The notes under the pieces are model-generated. The model was not told the origin of the DNA and ran no database searches. It worked only from the letters and a program-made list of their open reading frames with translations. Positions 9,326-19,946 of a stretch of 64,000 nt of DNA are shown piece by piece. The stretch is from Methylopila sp. 73B (GTDB taxonomy: Bacteria > Pseudomonadota > Alphaproteobacteria > Rhizobiales > Methylopilaceae): positions 3,350,501 through 3,414,500 of the forward strand of contig NZ_JAFV01000001.1 of assembly GCF_000526315.1 (NCBI RefSeq), written 5' to 3'. The position numbers and the translations under genes are program-made. How positions within the stretch are numbered: the first letter of the stretch is position 1; every line of letters begins with the position of its first letter.

Positions 9326-9771
9326 CCGAACTCCGCATCCTGCGTCTCCCCCACGGCGAGGGGCTTCCGACCCCGGCTTACGAGACCTCGGCGGCCGCCG
9401 GCCTCGATCTGCCTGCGGCCGTGCCGGCGGATGCGCCGATCGTGATCGCGCCGGGCGCGCGCGCTCTTGTCCCGACAGGGCTGGTGCTCCAGTTCCCCAC
9501 GGGGTTCGAAGCCCAGGTCAGACCGCGTTCGGGCCTCGCGCTTCGTCACGGGGTGACGGTGCTGAACGCTCCCGGGACGATCGACGCGGACTATCGCGGC
9601 GAGTTGAAGGTTCTTCTCGTGAATCACGGGGACGAACCCTTCGCGGTGACGCGTGGAGCGCGGATCGCCCAGCTGGTGCTGGCGTCGGTCGCGCGCGCCA
9701 TGGTCGTCGAAGCGGAGGCGGTCGATCCCAGCGGGCGCGGGGAGGGCGGCTTCGGCTCCACGGGACGGTGA
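9322..9771 (+). CDS. dut: Deoxyuridine 5'-triphosphate nucleotidohydrolase
   Basis: Homotrimeric dUTPase that converts dUTP to dUMP and pyrophosphate, keeping uracil out of DNA and feeding dTMP synthesis. The 149-residue protein has the five family motifs: [10 protein letters not shown] (1), the [10 protein letters not shown] uracil-region loop (2), [16 protein letters not shown] with the catalytic Asp (3), [10 protein letters not shown] (4) and the mobile C-terminal [12 protein letters not shown] (5). It is translationally coupled to coaBC through a four-base overlap. Confidence 0.96.
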   Translation: MTELRILRLPHGEGLPTPAYETSAAAGLDLPAAVPADAPIVIAPGARALVPTGLVLQFPTGFEAQVRPRSGLALRHGVTVLNAPGTIDADYRGELKVLLVNHGDEPFAVTRGARIAQLVLASVARAMVVEAEAVDPSGRGEGGFGSTGR

Positions 9772-9788
9772 GGTCGGAAGGAGAGGTC

Positions 9789-10256
9789 ATGAATTTGCTG
9801 CCGCGCCGCAGCCTGCTCGCCGTGGCGGCGGTCGTGGACATCGCCTACCACGCGCGTCCCACGCCGATCGCCGCCAAGATCCTCGCCGCCCGCCATGGCC
9901 TGCCCCCGCGGCATCTCGAGACGCTGCTGCAGGTTCTCGTGCGCACCGGCATCCTCAAGGGCGTCCGCGGACCTCGCGGCGGATATGAGCTCGCGCGCGA
10001 GCGCCGGCGCATCTCGATCGCGGACATCGTTCGTGCCGCCATGGGCGAGGAGGAGGACGTCGACGCGCTCGCTGCGCGCGAGGTCCGCGAGGGGGGCTCC
10101 CTGCTGGTAGCGGAGGTGGTCAAGCCGATGATCCGCTCCGCCTCCGAGAGCTTTCTCGAACGGCTCGACGAGATCAACGTCGAGGACCTGTGCCAGGAGG
10201 CCGAACGCCGTCGCGTGTTCGGCGACAGCCGGCAGACCTACGATTTCACAATATAG
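9789..10256 (+). CDS. Rrf2-family transcriptional regulator
   Basis: Winged-helix repressor or regulator of the Rrf2 family, 155 residues from the ATG at 9789, which has AAGGAGAGG at 9778-9786. The HTH segment PIAAKILAARHGLPPRHLETLLQVLVRTG and the wing GVRGPRGGYELARERRRISIADIVRA are both present (split here over residues 23-85). Only one cysteine (in EDLCQEAE) is visible, so the three-Cys Fe-S site of IscR/NsrR is absent, which favours a CymR-like sensor. It lies 118 bases upstream of cysK in the same direction, with a small inverted repeat between them, suggesting control of cysteine synthesis (inference). Confidence 0.88.
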   Translation: MNLLPRRSLLAVAAVVDIAYHARPTPIAAKILAARHGLPPRHLETLLQVLVRTGILKGVRGPRGGYELARERRRISIADIVRAAMGEEEDVDALAAREVREGGSLLVAEVVKPMIRSASESFLERLDEINVEDLCQEAERRRVFGDSRQTYDFTI

Positions 10257-10268
10257 CGACGCATAATA

Positions 10269-10281
10269 TCGATTTTATCGA
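10269..10281. promoter_or_regulatory. AT-rich inverted repeat between the Rrf2 gene and cysK (candidate operator)
   Basis: TCGAT-TTT-ATCGA is a perfect 5-base inverted repeat inside an unusually AT-rich stretch (10249-10287) of otherwise GC-rich DNA. It lies about 95 bases before the cysK start, immediately downstream of an Rrf2 regulator gene. A promoter and operator for cysK is the simplest reading, but no binding motif for this regulator is known to me. Confidence 0.4.
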
Positions 10282-10374
10282 CAATGTTCTGTGGGTTTGG
10301 TAGGCTCAGACTAGAACATGGCCCGACGCGCAGAGGCGAAGGGCCCGAGAAACAGGTCTCCTAGGAGAGGTCCC

Positions 10375-11361
<987 letters not shown>

Positions 11362-11393
11362 GAGCGGCGGCTTCCGCGTCCCGCCGGCTTTGG

Positions 11394-11428
11394 GATGGTC
11401 ATGCTGACATTGGTCCGGCATGACCATC
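11394..11428. promoter_or_regulatory. 11-bp inverted repeat directly before gluQ
   Basis: GATGGTCATGC (11394-11404) and GCATGACCATC (11418-11428) are perfect reverse complements separated by 13 bases. The right arm ends four bases before the gluQ ATG (11433), and no Shine-Dalgarno sequence is visible in that gap. It can act as a hairpin that ends the cysK transcript (no U-run follows), an operator, or a structure controlling gluQ translation. Confidence 0.5.
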
Positions 11429-11432
11429 TGAC

Positions 11433-12251
11433 ATGACGCCCGTCTTTCGCTTCGCCCCGTCGCCGACGGGGCTGCTCCATCTCGGCCACGCGGCGTCGGC
11501 CTCTGCGGTCTGGCGCGCCGCGGAGGCCATTGGGGGACGCGTTCTGCTGCGGATCGAGGACATCGATCCGCAGCGGTCGAAGGCCAAGTTCGCCACGGCG
11601 ATCGAGGAGGATCTGGCGTGGCTCGGCTTCCGCTGGGACGGCCCGGTCGTTCGCCAGTCCGAGCGCTTCGACTTCTACGCCGCGGCCCTGTCTCGCCTCG
11701 ACGCGAAGGGGCTGCTGTATCCCTGCCGACTTTCCCGGGCGGACATCGCGGCCGCCGCGCCGCCGGCCGCTGCGCGCGATCCGGACGGCGCCGTGCGCCT
11801 GCCGCTCGGGGGCGCCCGTCCAGCCGATCCGGACGGCCCCGCCGCGCATCGTCTGAATATGGCGAAGGCGCTGGGGGCGCTCGGCGACGAGCGCCTTTTC
11901 TGGCGGGAGGAGGGCGTCGGCGCGATCGAGGCCCGGCCCGAGTTCTGGGGCGACGTCGTACTCGCGCGCAAGGAGACGCCGACGAGCTACCATCTCGCCG
12001 TGGTCGTGGACGACGCGGCGCAGGGCGTCACCCACGTCGTGCGCGGCCGCGACCTCTACGAGGCGACCGCCGTTCACCGGCTGCTCCAGCGCCTGCTCGA
12101 TCTGCCGGAGCCCGCCTACCGCCACCATCCGATCCTGCTGGCGCCCGACGGCGGGAAGCTGTCGAAGAGCCGCGGCTCGCCGTCGTTGCGGTCGCTGCGG
12201 GCGGAGGGGTGGTCGCGCGAGGACGTCCTGCGCGCGGTCGGGGCGGCCTGA
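11433..12251 (+). CDS. gluQ: Glutamyl-Q tRNA(Asp) synthetase
   Basis: GluRS paralogue without the anticodon-binding domain; it attaches glutamate to queuosine 34 of tRNA(Asp). The 272-residue length and the end just after the KLSKSRGS loop fit GluQ rather than GltX. The class I signature FAPSPTGLLHLGHA is at residues 7-20. The zinc site is degenerate: the YPC cysteine is present, but the second cysteine of the usual CxC and the later Tyr/Cys ligands are missing (YPCRLSRADI). It follows cysK by 71 bases. Confidence 0.92.
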   Translation: MTPVFRFAPSPTGLLHLGHAASASAVWRAAEAIGGRVLLRIEDIDPQRSKAKFATAIEEDLAWLGFRWDGPVVRQSERFDFYAAALSRLDAKGLLYPCRLSRADIAAAAPPAAARDPDGAVRLPLGGARPADPDGPAAHRLNMAKALGALGDERLFWREEGVGAIEARPEFWGDVVLARKETPTSYHLAVVVDDAAQGVTHVVRGRDLYEATAVHRLLQRLLDLPEPAYRHHPILLAPDGGKLSKSRGSPSLRSLRAEGWSREDVLRAVGAA

Positions 12252-12357
12252 GCGGGCCTCGTCGCAGAAGCGTTATCGACCCGTCGCGCTTTGCGACCTA
12301 GGTTCAGCTCTGACGGCCGGCCGTCGAGGCCGCCGCCGCGCATGCCAGGAGACGATC

Positions 12358-15300
12358 ATGCTGCAGGGCGAGGCCATCCGCACCAGGCTCATCGGCGACG
12401 CGGCGGAGCGGGCCAGCCAAGCGGACGGACCGCCGGCGGCCTTTGTCGAGGCCCTGTTCTCCCGCGCCGCGCTGGACGATCTCGAACCCCTTCAGCCGGA
12501 CGCGCTCGCGACCCTCGCCAGCGACGCGTGGCGGCATCTGGCGCGCCGGGCCCCGGGGAAGGCCGATATTCGGCTGATCGACCCCGAACTCGGGGGCCGC
12601 GCCGAGACGACCGTCATCGAGATCGTCAACGACGACATGCCGTTCCTGCTCGACAGCGTGCTGGCCGAGCTCGGCGAGCGCGCCATGACGGCGGGGCTCG
12701 TGGCCCATCCCATCATCGCGGTGGAGCGCGACGCCGACGGCAGGCTCGCCCGCTTCCTCGGCGACGCCAACCGCGCGGAGGTGGAGGACACGCCGCGCGA
12801 GAGCCTGATCCACCTGCACGTCGACCGGATCGACGACGAGGCCGCCCGCGCCGATCTGGTCGCGGCGCTTGAGGACGTGCTGGCCGAGGTCCGAAAGGCG
12901 ACCGAGGACTACGAGGCCATGCGAACGCTCGTGCAGGCGCAGGTCGCCGCCTTCAAGGAGACGCCGCCGCCGCTCGACGTCGGCGAGATCGCGGAGGCGA
13001 TCCAGTTCCTGCAATGGCTCGACGGCGACGAGTTCATTTTCCTCGGCGCCCGCGAGTACGCGCTGAAGGGGGAGGGCGACGACGAGCGGCTGGAGCAGCT
13101 GTCCGAAACGGGCCTCGGCGCGCTGCGCGATCCCGCCGCCCGCGTGCTCCGTCGCGGCGGCCAGCTGGTCAACCTCACGCCCGAGATACGGGCCTTCCTG
13201 CACGAGCCGAAGCCGCTGATCGTCACCAAGGCGAGCGTGCACGCAAAGGTCTTTCGGCGGCGGCACATGGACTACGTCGGCGTGAAGCGGTTCGACGGCG
13301 ACGGCCGCCTCGTCGGCGAGCTCCGCATCGTGGGCCTGTTCACCGCCTCGGCCTACACCCGGCCGGCCCGCAGCCTGCCGGTGGTCCGCCGCAAGATCGA
13401 TCAGGTCATCCGCCGCGCGGGCTTCGATCCGGACAGCCACTCCGGCAAGGCGCTGGCGACCGTGCTGGAGACCCACCCGCGCGACGAGCTGTTTCAGGTC
13501 GACGCCGACGCGCTGTTCGACACCGCGATGGAGATTCTCGCGCTCTACGAACGCCCGCGCGTGAAGGCGCTGCTTCGGGTCGACCGGTTCGAACGCTTCG
13601 CCTCGGCGCTCGTCTACGTGCCGCGCGAGCGCTACGACTCCGCCGTGCGCGCGCGCATCGGTCAGCGGCTGGCCGAGCGTCTCTGCGGGCGCCTGAGCGC
13701 CTATTATCCCGCTTTCCCCGAGGGTCCGCTCGCCCGCGTCCAGTTTGTGGTCGAGCTCGACGGCCCGCCCCCGCAGATCGATCCCGCCGCGCTCGACGAG
13801 GACGTCGCGCGGCAGGCGGCGACCTGGGGCGACCTGCTGCGGACCGCGCTTTCGGCCAGCCGCACAGGCGCCGAGGCACGCCGGCTGGCGCAGCGCTACG
13901 GCCACGCGTTCGGCCGCGCCTACGAGTCGCGCACCTCGCCGGCGGAGGCTGTGGTCGATCTTGGCCACATCGAGCGCCTGCCGGCCGAAGCCGGTTTCGC
14001 GATCGACTTCTTTCGCCGCGACGGCGAGCCGGAGATCCGCCTGAAGGTGTTTTCGCGCGGGGCGCCGATCCCGCTGTCGCGCCGCGTCCCCATGCTCGAG
14101 AACATGGGATTCCGGGTGATCGAGGAGCGCAGCTACCGCGCGGAGCCCGCGGGTCTCGGGGCGGAGGCCCATGTCTTTATCCACGACATGGCGCTGGAGC
14201 GCGCCAGCGGGGGCGCGTTCGAGCTGACGCCCGCGCTCGACGCCCAGCTCGAGGCGCTGCTCATCGCGGTGCTGAACGGCGACGCGGAAAGCGACGGGTA
14301 CAACGCGCTGGCGCTCGAAGGCGGTCTCGGCTGGCGGGACATCGCGCTGGTGCGGGCGCTCTCGCGCTACCTCCGGCAGGCGCGGGTCCCCTACGACCAG
14401 GACTACATGTGGACCACTCTGACGAAGCACGCGGGCGTCGCCGCGATGATCGTCGAGCTGTTCCACGTCCGCTTTACGCCGGGCGCGCCCGGCGACCGGG
14501 CCGCGCGCGAGGCCGCGATTGTCGCCCGCATCGAGGAGGCGCTCGCCGCCGTCGACAGCCTGGACGAAGACCGCATCCTGCGCCGGTTCGAGAACTTCGT
14601 GCAGGCCTGCCAGCGCACCAACTTCTTCCAGGACGACGCCGCGGGAGGGCTGAAGCGCACCTTCGCCTTCAAGCTGGAGAGCGCCAGGGTCGACGGCCTG
14701 CCCGCCCCGCGGCCGCTCTACGAAATCTCGGTCTATTCGCCGCGCGTGGAGGGCGTGCATCTCCGCTTCGGCAAGGTCGCGCGCGGCGGCCTGCGCTGGT
14801 CCGATCGGCCGCAGGATTTCCGCACCGAGGTGCTGGGGCTCGTGAAGGCCCAGCAGGTGAAGAACGCGGTCATCGTGCCGGTGGGCGCCAAGGGCGGCTT
14901 CGTGCCGAAGCAGCTGCCCGCGGCGCCTCGTGACGCCTGGTTCGCGGAAGGAACCGAGGCCTACAAGATCTTCATCAACGCGCTGCTGGACGTCACGGAC
15001 GACCTGAAGGGCGACGAGCTGGTTCCGCCCGAGGCGGTCGTCCGCCACGACGGCGACGACCCCTACCTCGTGGTGGCCGCGGACAAGGGCACCGCCACCT
15101 TCTCCGACACCGCGAACGGCATCGCCGAGGCCCGCGGCTTCTGGCTCGGCGACGCCTTCGCCTCGGGCGGCTCCGTCGGCTACGACCACAAGGCCATGGG
15201 CATCACCGCGCGGGGCGCGTGGGAGGCGGTGAAGCGGCATTTCCGCGAGATGGACGTCGACATCCAGACCACGCCCTTCACGGTGGTGGGCGTCGGCGAC

Positions 15301-17172
15301 ATGTCGGGCGACGTCTTCGGCAACGGCATGCTGCTGTCGCCTGCGATCAAGCTCCTCGCAGCCTTCGACCACCGCGACATCTTCCTCGACCCCGATCCGG
15401 ACCCCGCCGTCTCGTTCGCGGAGCGCAAGCGCCTGTTCGCGCTGCCGCGCTCGAGCTGGAAGGACTACGACGCCGCTAAGATCTCGGCCGGAGGCGGCGT
15501 CTTCGCCCGCAGCCTGAAGACGATCCCGCTGTCGGAGCCCGTCCGCGCCGCGCTCGGCTTCGACACGGCGAGCGCCACGCCGCAGGAGCTGATGAGCGCG
15601 ATCCTCAAGGCGCCCGCGGACCTGCTCTGGTTCGGCGGCATAGGCACCTATGTGCGGGCGACGAGCGAGACCGACGAGCAGGCCGGCGACCGCGCCAACG
15701 ACGCCATCCGCGTCGTCGCGCCGGACCTCCGGGTGAAGGTGGTGGGCGAGGGCGCCAACCTCGGCGTCACCCAGAAGGCCCGCATCGAGGCGGCGGCCAA
15801 GGGCGTGCGGATCAACTCCGACGCCATCGACAACTCCGCGGGGGTCAACACCTCGGACGTGGAGGTGAACATCAAGATCGCCTTCGCCGGCCCCGTGCGC
15901 GACGGCGCGCTGGCGCTCGAGGAGCGCAACCGCATCCTCAGCGAGATGACCGACGAGGTCGCGGGGCTCGTCCTCGCCAACAACTACGACCAGACGCTGG
16001 CGATCTCGCTCAGCCAGCGCGCCGGCGTCGACGAGGCGGGCTTCCAGTCGCGGCTGATGCAGGCGCTCGAGGCCCGCGGCCTGCTCGATCGCGCGGTCGA
16101 GACCCTGCCGGACGACGCCACGCTCGCCGAGCGCGTGCGCGCCGGCGATCCGCTGGAGCGGCCCGAGATCGCGGTGCTGTTGGCCTGGTCCAAGATCGCG
16201 CTCTACGACGACCTGCTCGCCTCCGGCACGCCGGACGATCCCTACCTCGCGAAGGAGCTGGTCCGCTATTTCCCGACGCTGATGCGCGAGCGCTTCGCGG
16301 AGGCGATCGCCGGCCACCGGCTGCGGCGGGAGATCATCGCGACCATGCTCGCGAACGCCATGATCAACCGCGGTGGGCCGGCGCTCGTGGTCCGGCTGAT
16401 GGACCAGACCGGGGCGCCGCCGTCCCGCATCGCCGCCGCCTTCGCGGTGGCGCGCGACGCGTTCCGCATGGACGAGGTGCACGACGAGATCGACGCGCTG
16501 GACGCCAAGATCCCCGGCGCTCTCCAGCTCGATCTCTACGCCGGCATGCGCGAACTGCTGCTCCACCGCATGGTCTGGTTCCTCCGCAACGTCGATCTCG
16601 ACGGCGGCCTTGACAGCGTCGTCGCCCGCTTCCGGGCCGGGGTGGACGCGGTGGCCGCCGGGCTCGACGACGCGCTCGGGCCTGACGCGGCGGCCCGCCG
16701 GTCCGCCCGGGCGACCGAGCTCGTGCGCGCGGGCCTGCCGGGCCCGCTCGCGGTGCGGTTCTCGGCTCTGCTCGCCATGGAGGGGGCGACCGACGCGGTG
16801 CTGATCGCCGAAAGGACCGGCCGGCCGATCGACGTCGCCGCGGCGGCGCTGTTCGCGGTCGCCGACGAGTTCCAGCTCGCCCGGATGGTGCGGTCGGCGC
16901 AGGCGATCGGCGTGGCGGACTATTACGACCGCCTCGCGCTCGACCGCGGGCTGGACCAGATCGGCTTCGCCGCGCGGGCCATGGCGGTCGCGGCGCTCGT
17001 GGCCCAGCCCGGCCTCGACGGGTGGCCGGCGGTGTCGGCGTGGGCCGAGAACGCTCCCGACGTCGCCCGCGTGCGCCGCGCGGTCGGCGAGATCGCCGGC
17101 GGCGGGCTCACGCTCGCGCGGCTGACGGTGGCCTCCAGCCTGCTCGGAGATTTGGCGCGGGACGTGGCGTAG
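12358..17172 (+). CDS. gdhB: NAD-specific glutamate dehydrogenase, large (about 180 kDa) type
   Basis: Catalyses NAD-dependent oxidative deamination of glutamate to 2-oxoglutarate. At 1604 residues it matches the L_180 class with long N- and C-terminal regulatory regions. The N-terminal third includes ACT-like segments (NDDMPFLLDSVLAEL, about 95-110). The catalytic core, about residues 780-1260, includes RGGLRWSDRPQDFRTEVLGL, VPVGAKGGFVPKQLP with the substrate lysine region, ADKGTATFSDTAN, DMSGDVFGNGML and GGIGTYVR. CAGGAGA lies before the ATG. It forms its own unit between gluQ and an MFS gene. The gene symbol follows common usage for this class. Confidence 0.95.
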   Translation: MLQGEAIRTRLIGDAAERASQADGPPAAFVEALFSRAALDDLEPLQPDALATLASDAWRHLARRAPGKADIRLIDPELGGRAETTVIEIVNDDMPFLLDSVLAELGERAMTAGLVAHPIIAVERDADGRLARFLGDANRAEVEDTPRESLIHLHVDRIDDEAARADLVAALEDVLAEVRKATEDYEAMRTLVQAQVAAFKETPPPLDVGEIAEAIQFLQWLDGDEFIFLGAREYALKGEGDDERLEQLSETGLGALRDPAARVLRRGGQLVNLTPEIRAFLHEPKPLIVTKASVHAKVFRRRHMDYVGVKRFDGDGRLVGELRIVGLFTASAYTRPARSLPVVRRKIDQVIRRAGFDPDSHSGKALATVLETHPRDELFQVDADALFDTAMEILALYERPRVKALLRVDRFERFASALVYVPRERYDSAVRARIGQRLAERLCGRLSAYYPAFPEGPLARVQFVVELDGPPPQIDPAALDEDVARQAATWGDLLRTALSASRTGAEARRLAQRYGHAFGRAYESRTSPAEAVVDLGHIERLPAEAGFAIDFFRRDGEPEIRLKVFSRGAPIPLSRRVPMLENMGFRVIEERSYRAEPAGLGAEAHVFIHDMALERASGGAFELTPALDAQLEALLIAVLNGDAESDGYNALALEGGLGWRDIALVRALSRYLRQARVPYDQDYMWTTLTKHAGVAAMIVELFHVRFTPGAPGDRAAREAAIVARIEEALAAVDSLDEDRILRRFENFVQACQRTNFFQDDAAGGLKRTFAFKLESARVDGLPAPRPLYEISVYSPRVEGVHLRFGKVARGGLRWSDRPQDFRTEVLGLVKAQQVKNAVIVPVGAKGGFVPKQLPAAPRDAWFAEGTEAYKIFINALLDVTDDLKGDELVPPEAVVRHDGDDPYLVVAADKGTATFSDTANGIAEARGFWLGDAFASGGSVGYDHKAMGITARGAWEAVKRHFREMDVDIQTTPFTVVGVGDMSGDVFGNGMLLSPAIKLLAAFDHRDIFLDPDPDPAVSFAERKRLFALPRSSWKDYDAAKISAGGGVFARSLKTIPLSEPVRAALGFDTASATPQELMSAILKAPADLLWFGGIGTYVRATSETDEQAGDRANDAIRVVAPDLRVKVVGEGANLGVTQKARIEAAAKGVRINSDAIDNSAGVNTSDVEVNIKIAFAGPVRDGALALEERNRILSEMTDEVAGLVLANNYDQTLAISLSQRAGVDEAGFQSRLMQALEARGLLDRAVETLPDDATLAERVRAGDPLERPEIAVLLAWSKIALYDDLLASGTPDDPYLAKELVRYFPTLMRERFAEAIAGHRLRREIIATMLANAMINRGGPALVVRLMDQTGAPPSRIAAAFAVARDAFRMDEVHDEIDALDAKIPGALQLDLYAGMRELLLHRMVWFLRNVDLDGGLDSVVARFRAGVDAVAAGLDDALGPDAAARRSARATELVRAGLPGPLAVRFSALLAMEGATDAVLIAERTGRPIDVAAAALFAVADEFQLARMVRSAQAIGVADYYDRLALDRGLDQIGFAARAMAVAALVAQPGLDGWPAVSAWAENAPDVARVRRAVGEIAGGGLTLARLTVASSLLGDLARDVA

Positions 17173-17209
17173 ACTGCGCGTCCCGCCACGCCTGCGTTAC
17201 GCGAGCCCC

Positions 17210-18577
17210 ATGCCCCAGCACCGAACCGTCTCCCGCCGCGCGGTCGCCGCGTGGGCGCTCTACGATGCGGCGACGCAGCCCGTGTTCACCTTGCTCGCGA
17301 CCTTCGTGTTCGCGCCGTTCTTCGTGTCGCGGCTGATGGACGATCCCGCGGAAGGGCAGGCGCTGTGGGGCGTCGCGGCGGGAACCGCGGGACTGATCGT
17401 GGGCCTCGCCACGCCGCCGCTCGGCGCGATCGCGGACCGAACCGGCGGCCGCAAGCTGTGGATCGCGGGGTTCTCGCTCCTGATCGTCCTCGGCGCCTCG
17501 GCTCTGTGGTTCGCGGTCCCCGGCTCGGCCTACGCGGTTCCGATCGCGCTCGGCGGGTTCGTGATCGCGACCATCGGGGCGGAATGCGCCACGGCGTTCA
17601 CCAACGCCATGATGCCGACGCTGGCGCCGCCGGAGCGGATCGGCCGTCTGTCCGGCCTGGGCTGGGCGACCGGCTACGTCGGCGGCCTGATCGCCTTGGC
17701 GATCGCGCTGCTGCTGTTCTCCGCCGATCTGGAGGACGGGCTGACGCTCGCCGGGATCGCGCCGATCCTCGGGCTCGATCCCGCAACCTCCGCAGGGGAT
17801 CGCGCGGCGGGCCCCTTCTCGGCGCTCTGGTACCTCGTCTTCGCCGCCCCGCTGTTCCTGTTCACGCCCGACGTGGCGGCCGGATCTCCGCGCGGCGCGG
17901 TCAAGGCGGGCTTGAGCGACCTTTGGCGGACGCTGAAGAGCCTGCGACGATCGCCGGACCTCGCGCTCTTCCTGGCCGCTCACATGCTCTACGTGGACGG
18001 GCTCACTGCCCTGTTCGCCTTCGGCGGAATCTACGGGGCGGGCGCCCTCGGCTGGGGGCCGATCGAAACCGGCGTCTTCGGGGTGCTCGTTATCGTCTCG
18101 GGGATCGGCGGATCGCTGGTCGGCGGCTGGCTCGACGACCGCCTGGGGCCGGAGCGCGTGGTTGCGTGGTCGCTCGGGCTGCTGACGGCCGCCGCGGTGG
18201 CGATCGCCTCGATCGACCGCGCGCGCATCCTGTTTGTGGTGCCGGTGACGCCCCCGGTGCCGGACGACGCGCTGTTCTCGTCCGCCCCCGAGCGGCTGTT
18301 CATCGGCCTCGCCCTGGTGCTCGGCGCGGCCTCTGGCCCGCTCCAGGCGTCCTCCCGCTCGCTGCTGGTGCGCCTCGCTCCGAAGGAAAAGCTCACGCAG
18401 GCGTTCGGCCTGTTCGCGCTGTCGGGGAAGGTCACGTCCTTCCTCGGGCCGTTCGCGGTGGCGGCCGTGACCGCGCTGACCGACAGCCAGCGGGTCGGCG
18501 TGTCGGTGCTGATCGCCTTCTTCCTCGGCGGGGCGGCGCTGCTCGGCGCCGTCCGGGTGCCCGACGCGCGGGACTAG
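17210..18577 (+). CDS. MFS transporter, UMF1/Atg22-like family
   Basis: A 455-residue permease with about 12 hydrophobic segments. The start RAVAAWALYDAATQPVFTLL is the conserved (W-x-L-Y-D-x-A) entry of the UMF1 group related to yeast Atg22, and GAIADRTGGRKLWI is the MFS motif A loop between helices 2 and 3. A second such loop, GGWLDDRLGPERV, occurs in the second half. The substrate is unknown; family members include putative amino-acid or peptide exporters. It starts 37 bases after the glutamate dehydrogenase stop, so cotranscription is plausible but does not identify the substrate. Confidence 0.85.
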   Translation: MPQHRTVSRRAVAAWALYDAATQPVFTLLATFVFAPFFVSRLMDDPAEGQALWGVAAGTAGLIVGLATPPLGAIADRTGGRKLWIAGFSLLIVLGASALWFAVPGSAYAVPIALGGFVIATIGAECATAFTNAMMPTLAPPERIGRLSGLGWATGYVGGLIALAIALLLFSADLEDGLTLAGIAPILGLDPATSAGDRAAGPFSALWYLVFAAPLFLFTPDVAAGSPRGAVKAGLSDLWRTLKSLRRSPDLALFLAAHMLYVDGLTALFAFGGIYGAGALGWGPIETGVFGVLVIVSGIGGSLVGGWLDDRLGPERVVAWSLGLLTAAAVAIASIDRARILFVVPVTPPVPDDALFSSAPERLFIGLALVLGAASGPLQASSRSLLVRLAPKEKLTQAFGLFALSGKVTSFLGPFAVAAVTALTDSQRVGVSVLIAFFLGGAALLGAVRVPDARD

Positions 18578-18649
18578 CGGCCTCCCGCCTCAGGGCGCGG
18601 CCTTGCCGCTCACGGGTTGCGCCGCGCGCGCCGATGGCTAGAGTGCGCC

Positions 18650-18680
18650 GCGCTCCAAGACCCTTGCGCTCCAAGACCCT
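18650..18680 (+). repeat. Tandem 15-bp direct repeat in the argG leader
   Basis: GCGCTCCAAGACCCT occurs at 18650-18664 and again at 18666-18680, separated by one T, ending 14 bases before the argG ATG. The sequence GCTAGAGT just upstream (about 18637-18644) resembles a -10 element, which would put the repeat in the 5' untranslated leader. Confidence 0.6.
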
Positions 18681-18694
18681 CAGGACCCTTTCGC

Positions 18695-19930
18695 ATGTCA
18701 GACGCCGCCTCCGTGAAGAAGGTCGTTCTCGCCTACTCCGGCGGCCTCGACACCTCCGTGATCCTCAAGTGGCTGCAGACCACCTACGGCTGCGAAGTGG
18801 TGACCTTCACCGCCGACCTCGGCCAGGGCGAGGAGCTGGAGCCCGCGCGCAAAAAGGCGGAGCTGCTCGGCATCAAGCCCGACAACATCTTCATCGAGGA
18901 CCTGCGCGAGGAGTTCGTGCGCGACTTCGTGTTCCCGATGTTCCGGGCGAACGCGGTCTATGAGGGGCAGTACCTGCTCGGCACCTCGATCGCACGGCCG
19001 CTGATCGCCAAGCGCCAGATCGACATCCTGCGCGCGACGGGGGCGGACGCCGTCTGCCACGGTGCGACCGGCAAGGGCAACGACCAGGTCCGCTTCGAGC
19101 TCGCCTACTACGCGCTGGAGCCCGAGGTGAAGGTCATCGCGCCGTGGCGGGAGTGGGACCTGACCTCCCGCACCCGGCTGATCGAGTTCGCCGAGCAGCA
19201 CCAGATCCCGATCTCGAAGGACAAGCGCGGCGAGGCCCCTTTCTCGGTTGACGCCAACCTCCTGCACTCCTCCTCGGAAGGAAAAGTGCTCGAGGACCCG
19301 AGCCTCGCGGCCCCCGAGGACGTGCACATGCGCACGATCTCGCCCGAAGAGGCGCCGGACCAGCCGACGCTGATGTCGATCGACTTCGAGAAGGGTGACG
19401 CGGTCGCGATCGACGGCGAGGCGCTGTCGCCGGCGTCGATCCTGACCAGGCTCAACGAGCTGGGCAAGGCTAACGGCATCGGCCGCCTCGACCTCGTCGA
19501 AAACCGCTTCGTTGGCATGAAGTCGCGCGGCGTCTACGAGACGCCCGGCGGCACGATCCTCCTCGCCGCCCACCGCGCGATCGAGTCGATCACGCTCGAC
19601 CGCGGCGCCGCCCACCTCAAGGACGAGCTGATGCCGCGCTACGCGGAGCTCATCTACAACGGCTTCTGGTTCTCGCCGGAGCGCGAGATGCTGCAGGCGG
19701 CGATCGACCTGTCCCAGAAGGAGGTCTCCGGCCGCGTCCGGTTGAAACTCTACAAGGGCAACGTCATCGTCACCGGCCGCGAGAGCCCGAACTCGCTCTA
19801 CAATCAGGAGCTCGTGACCTTCGAGGACGGCGCGGTCGCCTACGATCACCGCGACGCCGCGGGCTTTATCAAGCTCAACGCCCTGCGCCTGCGGACGCTC
19901 GCCGCCCGGAAGAACCGAGCGGAAAGCTGA
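18695..19930 (+). CDS. argG: Argininosuccinate synthase
   Basis: ATP-dependent condensation of citrulline and aspartate, penultimate step of arginine synthesis. The ATG at 18695 gives 411 residues, the standard length. The P-loop-like AYSGGLDTS is at residues 13-21, followed by [12 protein letters not shown], the citrulline/aspartate-binding [13 protein letters not shown] region, and the C-terminal [19 protein letters not shown] monocistronic unit is likely: it is preceded by a leader with a tandem repeat and followed by a hairpin with a U-run. Confidence 0.97.
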   Translation: MSDAASVKKVVLAYSGGLDTSVILKWLQTTYGCEVVTFTADLGQGEELEPARKKAELLGIKPDNIFIEDLREEFVRDFVFPMFRANAVYEGQYLLGTSIARPLIAKRQIDILRATGADAVCHGATGKGNDQVRFELAYYALEPEVKVIAPWREWDLTSRTRLIEFAEQHQIPISKDKRGEAPFSVDANLLHSSSEGKVLEDPSLAAPEDVHMRTISPEEAPDQPTLMSIDFEKGDAVAIDGEALSPASILTRLNELGKANGIGRLDLVENRFVGMKSRGVYETPGGTILLAAHRAIESITLDRGAAHLKDELMPRYAELIYNGFWFSPEREMLQAAIDLSQKEVSGRVRLKLYKGNVIVTGRESPNSLYNQELVTFEDGAVAYDHRDAAGFIKLNALRLRTLAARKNRAES

Positions 19931-19946
19931 GCGACGGGTCCTCGGG

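Noticed and set aside
12304-16566. 1420-codon open frame on the minus strand opposite the glutamate dehydrogenase gene
   Set aside because: Antisense shadow: Arg/His/Asp-rich, no domains, caused by high GC in third codon positions of the real gene, which has full GDH motifs.
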